A stretch of DNA of 64,000 nucleotides from Psychroflexus torquis ATCC 700755 (GCF_000153485.2 NC_018721.1:2604001-2668000); one strand, 5' to 3'; positions 9,484 to 17,792 are shown, numbered from the stretch's first letter. The notes: generated by a model not told the origin, from the sequence alone. Numbers and translations: made by a program.

Positions 9484-10245
9484 GTTGTAACTGCCCTTAT
9501 TTTGAAGGGTAAACACAGCCATTCCATACAAGTTTCAACATCATCAATAGTTGTAACTGCCCTTATTTTGAAGGGTAAACACAGCCAGAATCTAATTGCT
9601 GATAAGTGTAACTTGGTTGTAACTGCCCTTATTTTGAAGGGTAAACACAGCACGATGTATTGCCACTATTCAGGCGAATTGGTTGTAACTGCCCTTATTT
9701 TGAAGGGTAAACACAGCGTAAGAATGGAAGCTTTAAAACATAAGATTGTTGTAACTGCCCTTATTTTGAAGGGTAAACACAGCCTGAGTACCTACTAAAC
9801 CTTCTGAAAGAGTGTTGTAACTGCCCTTATTTTGAAGGGTAAACACAGCCATAATATTTATTGTATAAAAAAACCGCTTGTTGTAACGGCCCTTATTTTG
9901 AAGGGTAAACACAGCGCTTGTGAAGGTGTTGGCAAAGCGTTGAAAGTTGTAACTGCCCTTATTTTGAAGGGTAAATACAACACCAGATTGTATATTTTGT
10001 TGTCCTACCGAGTTGTAACTGCCCTTATTTTGAAAGGTAAACACAACTTGCGATCCGTGTTGATTAATTGAATCTGGGTTGTAACTGCCCTTATTTTGAA
10101 GGGTAAACACAACTAGTTTGCTTCTATCTTTTATTACAGTCGAGTTGTAACTGCCCTTATTTTGAAGGGTAAACACAACTTTTTTGACGTAATAATTCCA
10201 AAGCTTTATGTTGTAACTGCTTTTTTTAAGGCGCTATGACAGTCA
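9484..10245 (+). CRISPR. type VI-B CRISPR array 2 (11 spacers)
   Basis: Eleven 36-bp repeats start at 9484, 9550, 9616, 9682, 9748, 9814, 9880, 9946, 10012, 10078 and 10144. A degenerate twelfth lies at 10210-10245. All spacers are 30 bp. Repeats 1-7 end in cacagc, while repeats 8-11 end in acaac like array 1. Repeat 7 also has cggccc, repeat 8 aaatac and repeat 9 gaaaggt. The A-to-G change still pairs with the 5' GTTG end (U-G wobble). The last spacer (10180-10209, ttttttgacg...aagctttat) equals the last spacer of array 1. All other spacers differ. Confidence 0.97.
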
Positions 10246-10356
10246 GAAATATTTACAGGAATAAGAAAGAAAAGAAACTTTAGTACTTTTAGAACTCATA
10301 GAACACTCCTTACTTGATTGTTCTAAAGATTTATAGATGGAATGAAAACAAGACAT
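10246..10356. repeat. post-array flank, copy 2 of a locus duplication
   Basis: Matches 5395-5505 except for a few substitutions. Similarity ends after tggaatgaaaacaaga, where this copy continues into the leader of an intact DUF6090 gene. Confidence 0.85.
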
Positions 10357-10428
10357 CATTAAGAGTGAAAGTATTCAAATAACTTACGAATTGAAAAAGC
10401 TGTACTAAATAAACTAACCAAAAAAGAG

Positions 10429-10444
10429 TCCCATTTTCATGGGA
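10429..10444 (+). promoter_or_regulatory. hairpin just upstream of the DUF6090 start codon
   Basis: A perfect 6-bp stem (tcccat / atggga, loop tttc) ends 8 nt before the ATG at 10453. The 3' arm contains the only purine-rich, SD-like run (gggaaa). The same hairpin, with an 8-bp stem, occurs in every ~257-bp repeat unit between 11.3 and 19.8 kb. A role in translation control or termination is inferred. Confidence 0.5.
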
Positions 10445-10452
10445 AATTAACT

Positions 10453-11187
10453 ATGATAAAATTCTTTAGAAAAATTCGTCAAAACCTAATCATGGATAAG
10501 CAGCCTACTGGACAGGCTGGCAAGACAGGTAACTATTTTAAATACGCTATTGGAGAAATTGTACTGGTGGTGGTTGGGATTTTAATAGCATTATCAATCA
10601 ACAATTGGAATGAAGCTAGAAAAGCTACTATTTTTGAAGATGAAATATTAAATTTAATAGACCAAAATTTAGAAATTGACTCTATTTCAATATCCAAAGA
10701 ATTATACAAAACCAAGCAGGCTGTTGAACTCACAGATCGTTTATTACAAAAAGTGTCGCAAAAAGAGTATGGTGACAGTTTAAATAATTGGATGGGGAAA
10801 ATTATTTCCTTTGAACGATTTAAATCTCAATCTAGCGCGTTTGAAGTCTTAAAAGCTAGGGGAATAGAAGCTATATCAAATAAAGAGCTGCAAATAAAAT
10901 TAATATCCTATTACGACGAAAGTTTGTACAAATTATACGAAAGCCTCGATGATGTTAATGTTTCATTTAAAGCTGATTGGGTGCCTGTTATCAAAACAGA
11001 TTTTTCTGATTTCAAATGGAAGGAATATTGTATACCAACAGACCCAAAGGCTTTCTTTGAAAAACCATCCTCGATCATTCTTTTTAAAATATACAAAGAC
11101 AATAGATCAGGTCAAGTGGGCAATATGGAAAGTGCACTGGCCAAGTTATCTGAAATAAGAACCTTAATAAAAGAAGATTTTAAATGA
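10453..11187 (+). CDS. DUF6090 family membrane protein
   Basis: 244 aa. It starts with a basic cytoplasmic segment (MIKFFRKIRQNL). One membrane helix (GEIVLVVVGILIALSINNW, about residues 34-52) follows, then an acidic, helical C-terminal domain of ~190 residues likely outside the cytoplasm. The N-terminus and helix are the hallmark of DUF6090 proteins, common in Flavobacteriia and without known function. No HEPN R-x4-6-H motif or other catalytic signature is visible. An insert (KQPTGQAGKTGN) between basic segment and helix is shared with the broken copy at 11184. The stop overlaps the ATG of that copy (ATGA), so the two were once co-translated. Confidence 0.8.
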   Translation: MIKFFRKIRQNLIMDKQPTGQAGKTGNYFKYAIGEIVLVVVGILIALSINNWNEARKATIFEDEILNLIDQNLEIDSISISKELYKTKQAVELTDRLLQKVSQKEYGDSLNNWMGKIISFERFKSQSSAFEVLKARGIEAISNKELQIKLISYYDESLYKLYESLDDVNVSFKADWVPVIKTDFSDFKWKEYCIPTDPKAFFEKPSSIILFKIYKDNRSGQVGNMESALAKLSEIRTLIKEDFK

Positions 11188-11360
11188 TTAAACTCTTTAG
11201 AAAAATGCGTCAAAGTTCACTAATCATGGAAAAGCAGCCTAATGGGCAGGGGGGTATGGCAGGTAACTATTTTAAATACGCTATTGGAGAAATTGTACTG
11301 GTGGTTATTGGGATTTTAATAGCATTATAAATTAACAATTGCAAAGAAGATAAAAGCGCT
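11184..11360 (+). pseudogene. DUF6090 N-terminal fragment with in-frame stop
   Basis: ATG at 11184 overlaps the stop of the preceding DUF6090 gene. The frame codes a typical N-terminus (MIKLFRKMRQSSLIMEK, then NYFKYAIGEIVLVVIGILIAL) and hits TAA at 11328-11330 where serine is expected. It then continues as INNCKEDKSAIKLT and runs into the first ~257-bp repeat unit. The repeat sequence gaattgaaaaagcgctattaaac resembles this coding junction, suggesting the units arose from DUF6090 gene ends. Confidence 0.85.
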
Positions 11361-12762
11361 ATTAAACTAACAAACCAAAGAAGATTCCCATTTTCATGGG
11401 AATTTGCCCAAGCCATTGAGAAAAAGATTTAAACACATAAAAAACGTCCCGTTAGGGATAAGCTATTGGTAAACATATAATAACGGAAAAGTTTGTGCCT
11501 TTAGGTACGACATATCATATCACGACCCTAAAGGCACGATTTTAACCTTAACCTATTGAATTCACTAAGATAAAGTCGCTAGCGGGAAGAAATAACAAAC
11601 GAATTGAAAAAGCGCTATTACACTAACAAACCAAAGAAGATTCCCATTTTCATGGGAATTTGCCTAAGCCATTGTAGAAAAAGATTTAAACACATAAAAA
11701 ACGTTCCGTTAGGGACAAGCTATTGGTAAACCTATACTAACGGAGAAGCTCGTGCCTTTAGGTACGATATATCAGGACCCTAAAGGCAGGTATTTTAACC
11801 TCAACATTTTTGAATTTACCAAGATAAAGTCCCTAGCGGGACCATATAACAAATGAATTGAAAAAGCCCTATTAAACTAACAAACCCAAGAAGATTCCCA
11901 TTTTCATGGGAATTTGCCTAAGCCATTGAAAAAAAGATTTAAACACATAAAAACGTCCCGTTAGGGACAAGCTATTGGTAAATAGATACTAATGGAGAAG
12001 TTGTTCGTGCCTTTAGGTACGATATATCACGTACCTAAAGGCACGTTTTTTAACCTCAGGATTTTGAATTTTCCAAGATAAATTTTCTAGCGGGACTAAA
12101 TAACAAACGAATTGAAAAAGCGCTATTAAACTAACACACCAAAGAAGATTCCCATTTTCATGAGAATTTGCCTAAGCCATTGAAAAAAAGATTTAAACAC
12201 ATAAAAAACATCCCTTTAGGGATAATTTATTGGTAAACATATACTAATGGAGAAGTTGTTCGTGCCTTTAGGTACGACATATTACATCACGACCCTAAAG
12301 GCACGTTTTTTAACCTCAGGATTTTGAATTTACCAAGATAAAGTCCCTAGCGTGACGAAATAACAAACGAATTGAAAAAGCGCTATTAAACTAACAAACC
12401 AAAGAAGATTCCCATTTTCATGGGAATTTGCCCAAGCCATTGAGAAAAAGATTTAAACACATAAAAAACGTCCCGTTAGGGACAAGCTATTGGTAAACAT
12501 ATAATAACGGAGAAGTTGTTCGTGCCTTTAGGTACGATATATCATATCGCGACCCTAAAGGCACGTTTTTTAACCCCAACATTTTGAATTTACCAAGATA
12601 AAGTCCCTAGCGGGACTAAATAACAAACGAATTGAAAAAGCGCTATTAAACTAACAAACCCAAGAAGATTACCATTTTCATGGGAATTTGCCTAAGCCAT
12701 TGAAAAAAAGATTTAAGCATATAAAAAGCCTCCTTTTAGGGACAAGCTACTGGTAAACATAT
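11341..12762. repeat. structured ~257-bp tandem repeat, cluster 1
   Basis: Six units. The shared motif gattcccattttcatggg begins at 11383, 11639, 11893, 12147, 12407 and 12667, a period of 254-260 bp. Each unit holds four stem-loops. In the unit from 12407 they are: A, attcccat/atgggaat at 12408-12427; B, gtccc/gggac at 12470-12483; C, cgtgcctttagg/cctaaaggcacg at 12521-12565, followed by T6; and D, agtccc/gggact at 12602-12617. D is nearly the reverse complement of B (13 of 14 positions), so B and D could also pair around C. The last unit decays after 12762. No open frame runs through the units. Confidence 0.92.
12521..12571 (+). terminator. terminator-like hairpin C, type example of the repeat
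   Basis: A perfect 12-bp stem (cgtgcctttagg with cctaaaggcacg) encloses an inner dyad (cgatat/atatcg) and is followed directly by tttttt. It has the form of a strong intrinsic terminator reading rightward. Equivalent structures occur in about 14 units across the three clusters, e.g. near 11754, 12008, 12265, 16087, 18358, 19389 and 19647. Activity is not shown. Confidence 0.6.
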
Positions 12763-13097
12763 TTGGTATTAGCTGCTCTGCTTTTGCTTTTAAAAGAAAC
12801 CAACTCACAATTAAACTTACAGACTAGTCCATAAAGATTTAGGATTGAACCTATTATAAAAAGTATTTAAACCCTTTTAACTGAAGTTTAAATTTACAAA
12901 TACATTAAATACATTATCGGAGAAATTATTTTTGTGCTATTTTTTATTTAATTTACATAATAATGGGTGAAATACTGAATAAATAGATAAGCAATAGTGG
13001 GGGGCAATTAATCAAGAGTTGATGAAAAGTAAAATACGGTTAAATGAAATTGCAAAAATGCGAGCAAAATTAGTGCAAGCACAAAACCAAATGATAA
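12763..13097. other. decayed interval with a DUF6090 helix remnant
   Basis: No intact gene. At 12907-12951 the frame KYIIGEIIFVLFFI followed by TAA is a remnant of the DUF6090 membrane helix (compare KYAIGEIVLVVIGI). A 29-codon frame at 13022-13111 (starting MKSKIRLNEIAKMRAK) is present but lacks recognisable similarity. Confidence 0.6.
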
Positions 13098-13226
13098 ATG
13101 GATGGATTTAATATAGTTATGGTGATTGCAATCATTCTATTCGCAAGATTAGGAGTGCGATTGGTGAAGGGATATATTAAAATGAAAGACGATAAAAAAG
13201 AAAAAGAAAATGATCAAACTCTTTAA
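13098..13226 (+). CDS. possible 42-aa membrane peptide
   Basis: ATG at 13098 opens a 42-codon frame starting MDGFNIVMVIAIILFARLG. It has one predicted membrane helix and a charged tail (MKDDKKEKEND), and its last 17 bp overlap the start of the DUF6090 gene at 13210. The helix-plus-Lys/Glu-tail pattern and the overlap favour a real small gene, possibly providing translational coupling. There is no homology evidence and chance is possible. Confidence 0.35.
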   Translation: MDGFNIVMVIAIILFARLGVRLVKGYIKMKDDKKEKENDQTL

Positions 13227-13962
13227 AAAAATCCGTCAAAACCTACTTCTGGAAAATAAAACAAGTAAATACTTCAAATACGCTTTTGGAGAAATTGTAC
13301 TTGTGGTTATTGGGATTTTAATAGCATTATCAATCAACAATTGGAAAGAAGATAAAAGCGAAGAAAAACAATTGCACACCAATATCATATCTATAAAGGA
13401 GGATCTACAAGAAGAATCCCTAATTATGACGACTATAATTAATACGCTTGATAATCAAGAACAAGCCTCTTTGCACATAATTCCCATTATGGAATCTGAA
13501 AATAAGGTTATTATAGATTCCTTGAAATTCATTATTGATTTCAATTCGTTTGCGACCACACCTATTTTAGTGGATAGAAATAATACTTGGGAGTTATTAA
13601 CCTCTAGTGGAAAATTGGCAGAGTTCCCTGATGATGACTTACTAAAATTATTGCAGGATTATTATAATAAATACGACGAGTTAAGGACAAATTTCAACAA
13701 CTCGGCAAATCCGGTTAGGTTAAAATTGAGACAGTTGAAATATGAATTATTTAGTGATTCAGAACATCGAAAGTTTTTTCCAACCGAAAGTCCAACGGTA
13801 CCTAGTAAAACGCTCTATAGTTCCATTTTTGAAGACCCAACTGTGTTACCGCTTTGCCGATTTATTGGTAGCTCTGCAACTTATTTTGAAAATGAATTTG
13901 ATGGATTGAACAAAGCACTTCTCGTTATTACTTATATAGATAAATATTACAGCAAAAAGTGA
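13210..13962 (+). CDS. DUF6090 family membrane protein
   Basis: 250 aa. Standard DUF6090 N-terminus: MIKLFKKIRQNLLLENKTSK, then the helix GEIVLVVIGILIALSINNW (about residues 30-48), then a coiled, acidic extracytoplasmic domain (SIKEDLQEESLIMTTIINTL...). It lacks the 12-residue insert of the copy at 10453, and beyond the helix the two diverge strongly. No active-site motif is seen. The start overlaps a possible small upstream frame. It lies between repeat cluster 1 and the ion-channel-like gene. Function unknown; membrane location is a sequence-based inference. Confidence 0.8.
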   Translation: MIKLFKKIRQNLLLENKTSKYFKYAFGEIVLVVIGILIALSINNWKEDKSEEKQLHTNIISIKEDLQEESLIMTTIINTLDNQEQASLHIIPIMESENKVIIDSLKFIIDFNSFATTPILVDRNNTWELLTSSGKLAEFPDDDLLKLLQDYYNKYDELRTNFNNSANPVRLKLRQLKYELFSDSEHRKFFPTESPTVPSKTLYSSIFEDPTVLPLCRFIGSSATYFENEFDGLNKALLVITYIDKYYSKK

Positions 13963-14067
13963 AAATAAAAAATGTTTTAGACCATTCGAAAACAGTTTTG
14001 TCCATCCAAAATCGAAGGTTTGCTAGACCCTTTATAAGGATACAGATAGCACAATAAACAAGGAACT

Positions 14068-14130
14068 ATGATTAATTTTAGAACAATAAGAAAAGACCTT
14101 AAAGATGAATTAACACAATTCAAAAATTAA
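14068..14130 (+). pseudogene. 20-codon frame resembling a DUF6090 start
   Basis: MINFRTIRKDLKDELTQFKN then stop, 4 bp before the next ATG. The first residues recall the DUF6090 pattern M-I-x-F-R-x-I-R-x-x-L but no membrane helix follows. It may be a leftover of another DUF6090 copy or a leader peptide. Support is weak. Confidence 0.3.
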
Positions 14131-14134
14131 AAAA

Positions 14135-15925
14135 ATGATACAACCCATAAATGCTATGAGATCATCCTTAAATCGACCAAAAAGTAAATACAGGGATTTG
14201 ATAAACCTTATAGTCTTAACCATAGCAATCCTTGGGCCTTTTTTAACCGTTAATGCACAAAGCAAAAAACCTCTCATAGATTTGTTTTATGAGGCATTGA
14301 GTTTAACAGAAACAGATTCTTTAGTTAGAGAATCTGGGGATTTTTATGAATTAAGTTTGGAAAATTATGCCCTTGAAGAAATCAGCCCGGCTGCAATTAT
14401 TAAAAAATTCCCCGAAGCCAAAAAATATCTAGTCAATGATTCGATAATGATTATCAAACCTTATTTTGAAATACAAGGTTTTATAGAAGATTTTTCTAAA
14501 GCAGACCCGAAGATTACCATAAAAAACTTCCAGTTTGAAAGTGATGCTTTAATTAATTTGAACCTATACGGAAAGCTTAAAGAAGAAGTATTTAATGCTT
14601 CTGATTTAAAATTTGAATACTGCCATTTCAAAAAGGAATTGCTCATCTGGTTTAGTAATTTTTCAATGACTTTTGCTCATAATACCATTGATAGGCTACA
14701 GGTCATAAATGAAACTGTTGTATCACCAAGAATAGCCATTCATAAAAATACCATTCATGTTCTTGGTATGTGGACAGCTACGCCTAGAGAGGTTATTATT
14801 GCAAATAATAATTTAGGTCTTGTTGAAATTGATAGAACCTCTGCCCGGAAATTGTTGTTTTTAAACAATACGATTACCGTTCCAAAAACTGTCAAGAAAG
14901 AATGGTACTCCACCGTGCGTGCTGGTGAGATTAGTAAATTAGTCTATTCAGGTGTGTTAAATCGAGATTCAGCTAACGAATATAGACGTTTACAAGGAAA
15001 TGTGCTTTTCCAAATATCAAGTGATGAACGGTATATAAGTACTTTAGAAATTTCTGGAAATCGGTTTTTAGACCCGTCACATAAAACAGCTGTTATTTTT
15101 AATCAGTTATCTCAAAATATGGTGGTTACTAATAATGTTTTTGAGACTCCTGTGATTATGCGCCCAGTGGTGTCTAATCGTTTTGTAATGGAACAAAACC
15201 TATTTGAGACCATTACTATGGAAGCCTCTATGCCCAATACCCCACAAAACTATGTGGTTGTAGACTGGAACGACCTTAAAGGAAAATTAAACTGGCAAGA
15301 AAGCGAGGGAACGACCCCTTACTATGGCGTCAGTAAGGAAGAATTAGCAGATAAAACTCGCTTTTTTAACCTTATTGCAGGCTATAGCAGACTATTGGAA
15401 GTCTATAAAAGCTATGGAAATTTAGACGATGCCAATGATGTCTTTTTAGATATGAAGGAATTGCATCTTAAACGCTACGAATACCTCTACCAAACAGAAG
15501 GAGGAACTACAAACTTTTTTCAGTTAAACCTTAACCGTTTGCTTAAAGTATACACACGTCATGGTACCGATCCTGCTCAAGCAATGACGGCTTCCTTATG
15601 GATTATTATTTTCTTTAGTGTTATTTATTTCTTTTTCCCATCAGACTGGGACGTGTATTCAAAGTCTAAACTCATGGCCGATTTTAAGTCTTTTACAGAA
15701 AAGAATGAAAAAGGATACTTTAAGCCCTTTTTCAAGCTATTGACAGGTGTAGTATCTAGCTTCTTTAATGCCATTACCCTAAGCGTAAACAGTTTTGTGA
15801 CTTTAGGTTTTGGCACAATACCGACCACAGGTCTGGCCAAGTATATTTGTATTTTCCAAGGCTTTCTAGGCTGGTTTTTACTAAGTATATTCATAGTCGC
15901 ACTCATTAACCAGATACTTATTTAG
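14135..15925 (+). CDS. putative ion channel with large extracytoplasmic domain
   Basis: 596 aa. A hydrophobic segment near residues 23-41 (LINLIVLTIAILGPFLTVNA) is a signal or anchor. Residues about 90-400 form a repetitive, strand-rich domain with Asn-rich turns (EIIANN-like NNNLGLVEI, NNTITVP, GNRFLDP), suggestive of a right-handed beta helix. The C-terminus has a hydrophobic segment (ASLWIIIFFSVIYFFF) and then a pore-like region. T556-L-G-F-G560 in NSFVTLGFGTIPTTG resembles the K+ channel filter TVGYG and is followed by a last helix (GWFLLSIFIVALINQIL). That order matches two-helix K+ channel pores. Ion selectivity is inferred. It sits between repeat clusters 1 and 2. Confidence 0.6.
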   Translation: MIQPINAMRSSLNRPKSKYRDLINLIVLTIAILGPFLTVNAQSKKPLIDLFYEALSLTETDSLVRESGDFYELSLENYALEEISPAAIIKKFPEAKKYLVNDSIMIIKPYFEIQGFIEDFSKADPKITIKNFQFESDALINLNLYGKLKEEVFNASDLKFEYCHFKKELLIWFSNFSMTFAHNTIDRLQVINETVVSPRIAIHKNTIHVLGMWTATPREVIIANNNLGLVEIDRTSARKLLFLNNTITVPKTVKKEWYSTVRAGEISKLVYSGVLNRDSANEYRRLQGNVLFQISSDERYISTLEISGNRFLDPSHKTAVIFNQLSQNMVVTNNVFETPVIMRPVVSNRFVMEQNLFETITMEASMPNTPQNYVVVDWNDLKGKLNWQESEGTTPYYGVSKEELADKTRFFNLIAGYSRLLEVYKSYGNLDDANDVFLDMKELHLKRYEYLYQTEGGTTNFFQLNLNRLLKVYTRHGTDPAQAMTASLWIIIFFSVIYFFFPSDWDVYSKSKLMADFKSFTEKNEKGYFKPFFKLLTGVVSSFFNAITLSVNSFVTLGFGTIPTTGLAKYICIFQGFLGWFLLSIFIVALINQILI

Positions 15926-15928
15926 GGT

Positions 15929-16016
15929 ATGATTAAACTTTTTAGAAAAACACGTCAAAGATCACTGACCGAAAACAGATTTAGTAAACATCTAGTGTAG
16001 GTCATTGGTGAAAAAG
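15929..16016 (+). pseudogene. DUF6090 N-terminal fragment
   Basis: Begins 3 bp after the channel gene: MIKLFRKTRQRSLTENRFSK, then TAG at 15998-16000, then VIGEKD, after which the sequence passes straight into repeat cluster 2. The body of the gene is absent. Confidence 0.75.
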
Positions 16017-16450
16017 ATTTAAATACATAAAAAACGTCAGTTAGGGACAAGCTATTGGTAAATAGATACTAATGGAGAAGTTGTTCGTGCCTTTAGGTAC
16101 GACATATCATATCACGACCCTAAAGGCACGATTTTAACCTTAACCTATTGAATTCACTAAGAAAAAGTCCCTAGCGGGACGAAATAACAAACGAATTGAA
16201 AAAGCACTATTACACTAACAAACCAAAGAAGATTCCCATTTTCTTGGGAATTTTCCTAAGCCATTGAGAAAAAGATTTAAACACATAAAAAGCGTCCCTT
16301 TAGGGACAAGCTATTGGTAAACAAATAATAATGGAGAAGTTGTTCGTGCCTTAGGTACGACATATCATATCACTTACCTAAAGGCACGTTTTTTAACCTC
16401 AACATTTTGAATTTACAATGATAAAGTCCCTAGCGGGACTAAATTTCAAA
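16007..16450. repeat. structured ~257-bp tandem repeat, cluster 2
   Basis: Nearly two units of the repeat defined in cluster 1. Hairpin C occurs near 16087 and 16344, and hairpin A (gattcccattttcttggg, one loop-side change) at 16231. It is bounded on both sides by DUF6090 5' fragments (15929 and 16458). Confidence 0.88.
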
Positions 16451-16457
16451 TAAATTA

Positions 16458-16550
16458 ATGATCCAACTCTTAAGAAAAATCCGTCAAAGTTCACTAATCG
16501 AAAACAAATTCAGTAAACATTTAGTGTAGGTTATTGGTGAAATTAATTGC
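16458..16550 (+). pseudogene. DUF6090 N-terminal fragment
   Basis: MIQLLRKIRQSSLIENKFSK followed by HLV, then TAG, then VIGEIN. It follows hairpin D of the last cluster-2 unit by about 20 bp and ends before the convergent PagL-like gene. Confidence 0.75.
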
Positions 16551-16596
16551 TATTAGATATGGTGCTGAACTTTAAAATCAGCCTAACTCTAAATAT

Positions 16597-17694
16597 CTAA
16601 AAAACATACCCTATCCTAAAGTCAAAAAAGTCTGCAACGTGCAGGTGCGCTTTTAAATTAAATCCTGCAAAAACGTGTTTTGTAAAAAGATAGCTGAGTC
16701 CATAGCGTTGGTATACCGAATCTGTAGAGCGATTCTGTTTAAAATAATAAACTCCTATTTGTTGGCTAAAAGTAACGCTGCCTAACCAAAACTCATGGCC
16801 TCCTAAAAACGCCCCTTGACCGAAGGCAGCATTGCTTCCTTCTAAGTTAAAGCGTTCTTTTCTGGAGTAGTCAAAAGTCCACTCGGTTCCTGCTGTTAAT
16901 GCACTTCTGCCCCCTACCCATTTTGCATAGTTTCCTTGAAAACCTAAAACATAGAACTTATCTTTATCTCCCACATTGGCATTGCTCCAGCCTGAAAAAT
17001 GCACCACAGACCACCGTGTTTTATCCTCTGGAGGCTCTCGCTTTCCATTTTTGGTAAGGGAGGGAAACTCAATGGGCTCTAGACTGGTGTTGAGTCCTAT
17101 ATTTAAACTTGGAAAATTCAATCCTTTATTGGGGGTTCTTACCCCTCCGTTAGAAATGTGATTGTATTTGGCTGCTAATCTTAGATTGAGCTTGTCTGTT
17201 AACCTGTAATTTACACCTACCCCTAATACAATCATAAAATTAAACAAGGTACTGTAGGACTCGTTTAGAGGATTACTTATTTCATCATACTGCTTGGTTA
17301 AAAAAGCACCCCCTAGGCCCATTCTTACAAATAAATTGATTCGCTTTTGAGTTAAGAAGTAAGGCTCTACATAGGCTAAAGGAATAATACCTATACCCAG
17401 CACTTCAGGGTTATCCCAATCCCAATATGCAAGGCTGACTCCTACTCTGGGAAAGCAATTGCAAAAGTCCCAAGATTCTTGCGTAATTAAGTGTTTACTC
17501 CAATCCAATTTTATGGCAAAGGGATAGGCGTCGTCAATTTGTCTAAGCGATTCTGTATGTTTTAATAAATTACCATAATCAAAACTCACCCCCAAAACCG
17601 TTGGTCTACTTTCGGTGAAAATGCCATCATCTTGAGCTTTAGTCACAAAGCTTATAACATTAAACACAATTAAAAACAGCATTAATTTTTTCAT
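16597..17694 (-). CDS. PagL-like lipid A deacylase / acyloxyacyl hydrolase
   Basis: 365 aa from the ATG at 17694, chosen because MKKLMLFLIVFNVISFVTKA is a clean signal peptide; a start 7 codons upstream would spoil it. Residues about 80-205 resemble the PagL family, outer-membrane beta barrels that remove an acyl chain from lipid A. The key H179-x-S181-N182 (YNHISNGGVRTPNKGL) matches the catalytic His/Ser pair of PagL. The C-terminal ~150 residues form further amphipathic strands, longer than classic PagL but usual for Bacteroidota homologs. It lies alone between repeat clusters 2 and 3. Family is fairly firm; substrate inferred. Confidence 0.78.
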   Translation of the reverse strand: MKKLMLFLIVFNVISFVTKAQDDGIFTESRPTVLGVSFDYGNLLKHTESLRQIDDAYPFAIKLDWSKHLITQESWDFCNCFPRVGVSLAYWDWDNPEVLGIGIIPLAYVEPYFLTQKRINLFVRMGLGGAFLTKQYDEISNPLNESYSTLFNFMIVLGVGVNYRLTDKLNLRLAAKYNHISNGGVRTPNKGLNFPSLNIGLNTSLEPIEFPSLTKNGKREPPEDKTRWSVVHFSGWSNANVGDKDKFYVLGFQGNYAKWVGGRSALTAGTEWTFDYSRKERFNLEGSNAAFGQGAFLGGHEFWLGSVTFSQQIGVYYFKQNRSTDSVYQRYGLSYLFTKHVFAGFNLKAHLHVADFFDFRIGYVF

Positions 17695-17708
17695 AATGAG
17701 ATTGAAGT

Positions 17709-17792
17709 ACACCAAATTAAATTATTTTTTGATGGATTGAAGTTAGAAATAATTAGCATAGCCTTGGCTACTGTAATTATTTTAATCTCTTA
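17709..17792. repeat. MITE-like fragment
   Basis: accaaattaaattatttttt, then gattgaagt..., then aataattagcatagccttgg resemble the 162-bp element at 61960-62121 with an internal deletion and no right end. An old, truncated copy. The following ~150 bp to 17940 hold nothing recognisable. Confidence 0.6.

Noticed and set aside
9502..10176. Open frames on both strands across the CRISPR arrays, with repeated peptide motifs
   Set aside because: They result from the 66-bp repeat-spacer period being a multiple of three; they are not genes. The same holds for 4874-5062.
11341..12762. A second CRISPR-like array
   Set aside because: Period is ~257 bp, whole units are similar, and there are no unique spacers.
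10453..13962. DUF6090 proteins as Csx27/Csx28
   Set aside because: One membrane helix and no R-x4-6-H motif; the length and pattern do not fit either accessory protein.
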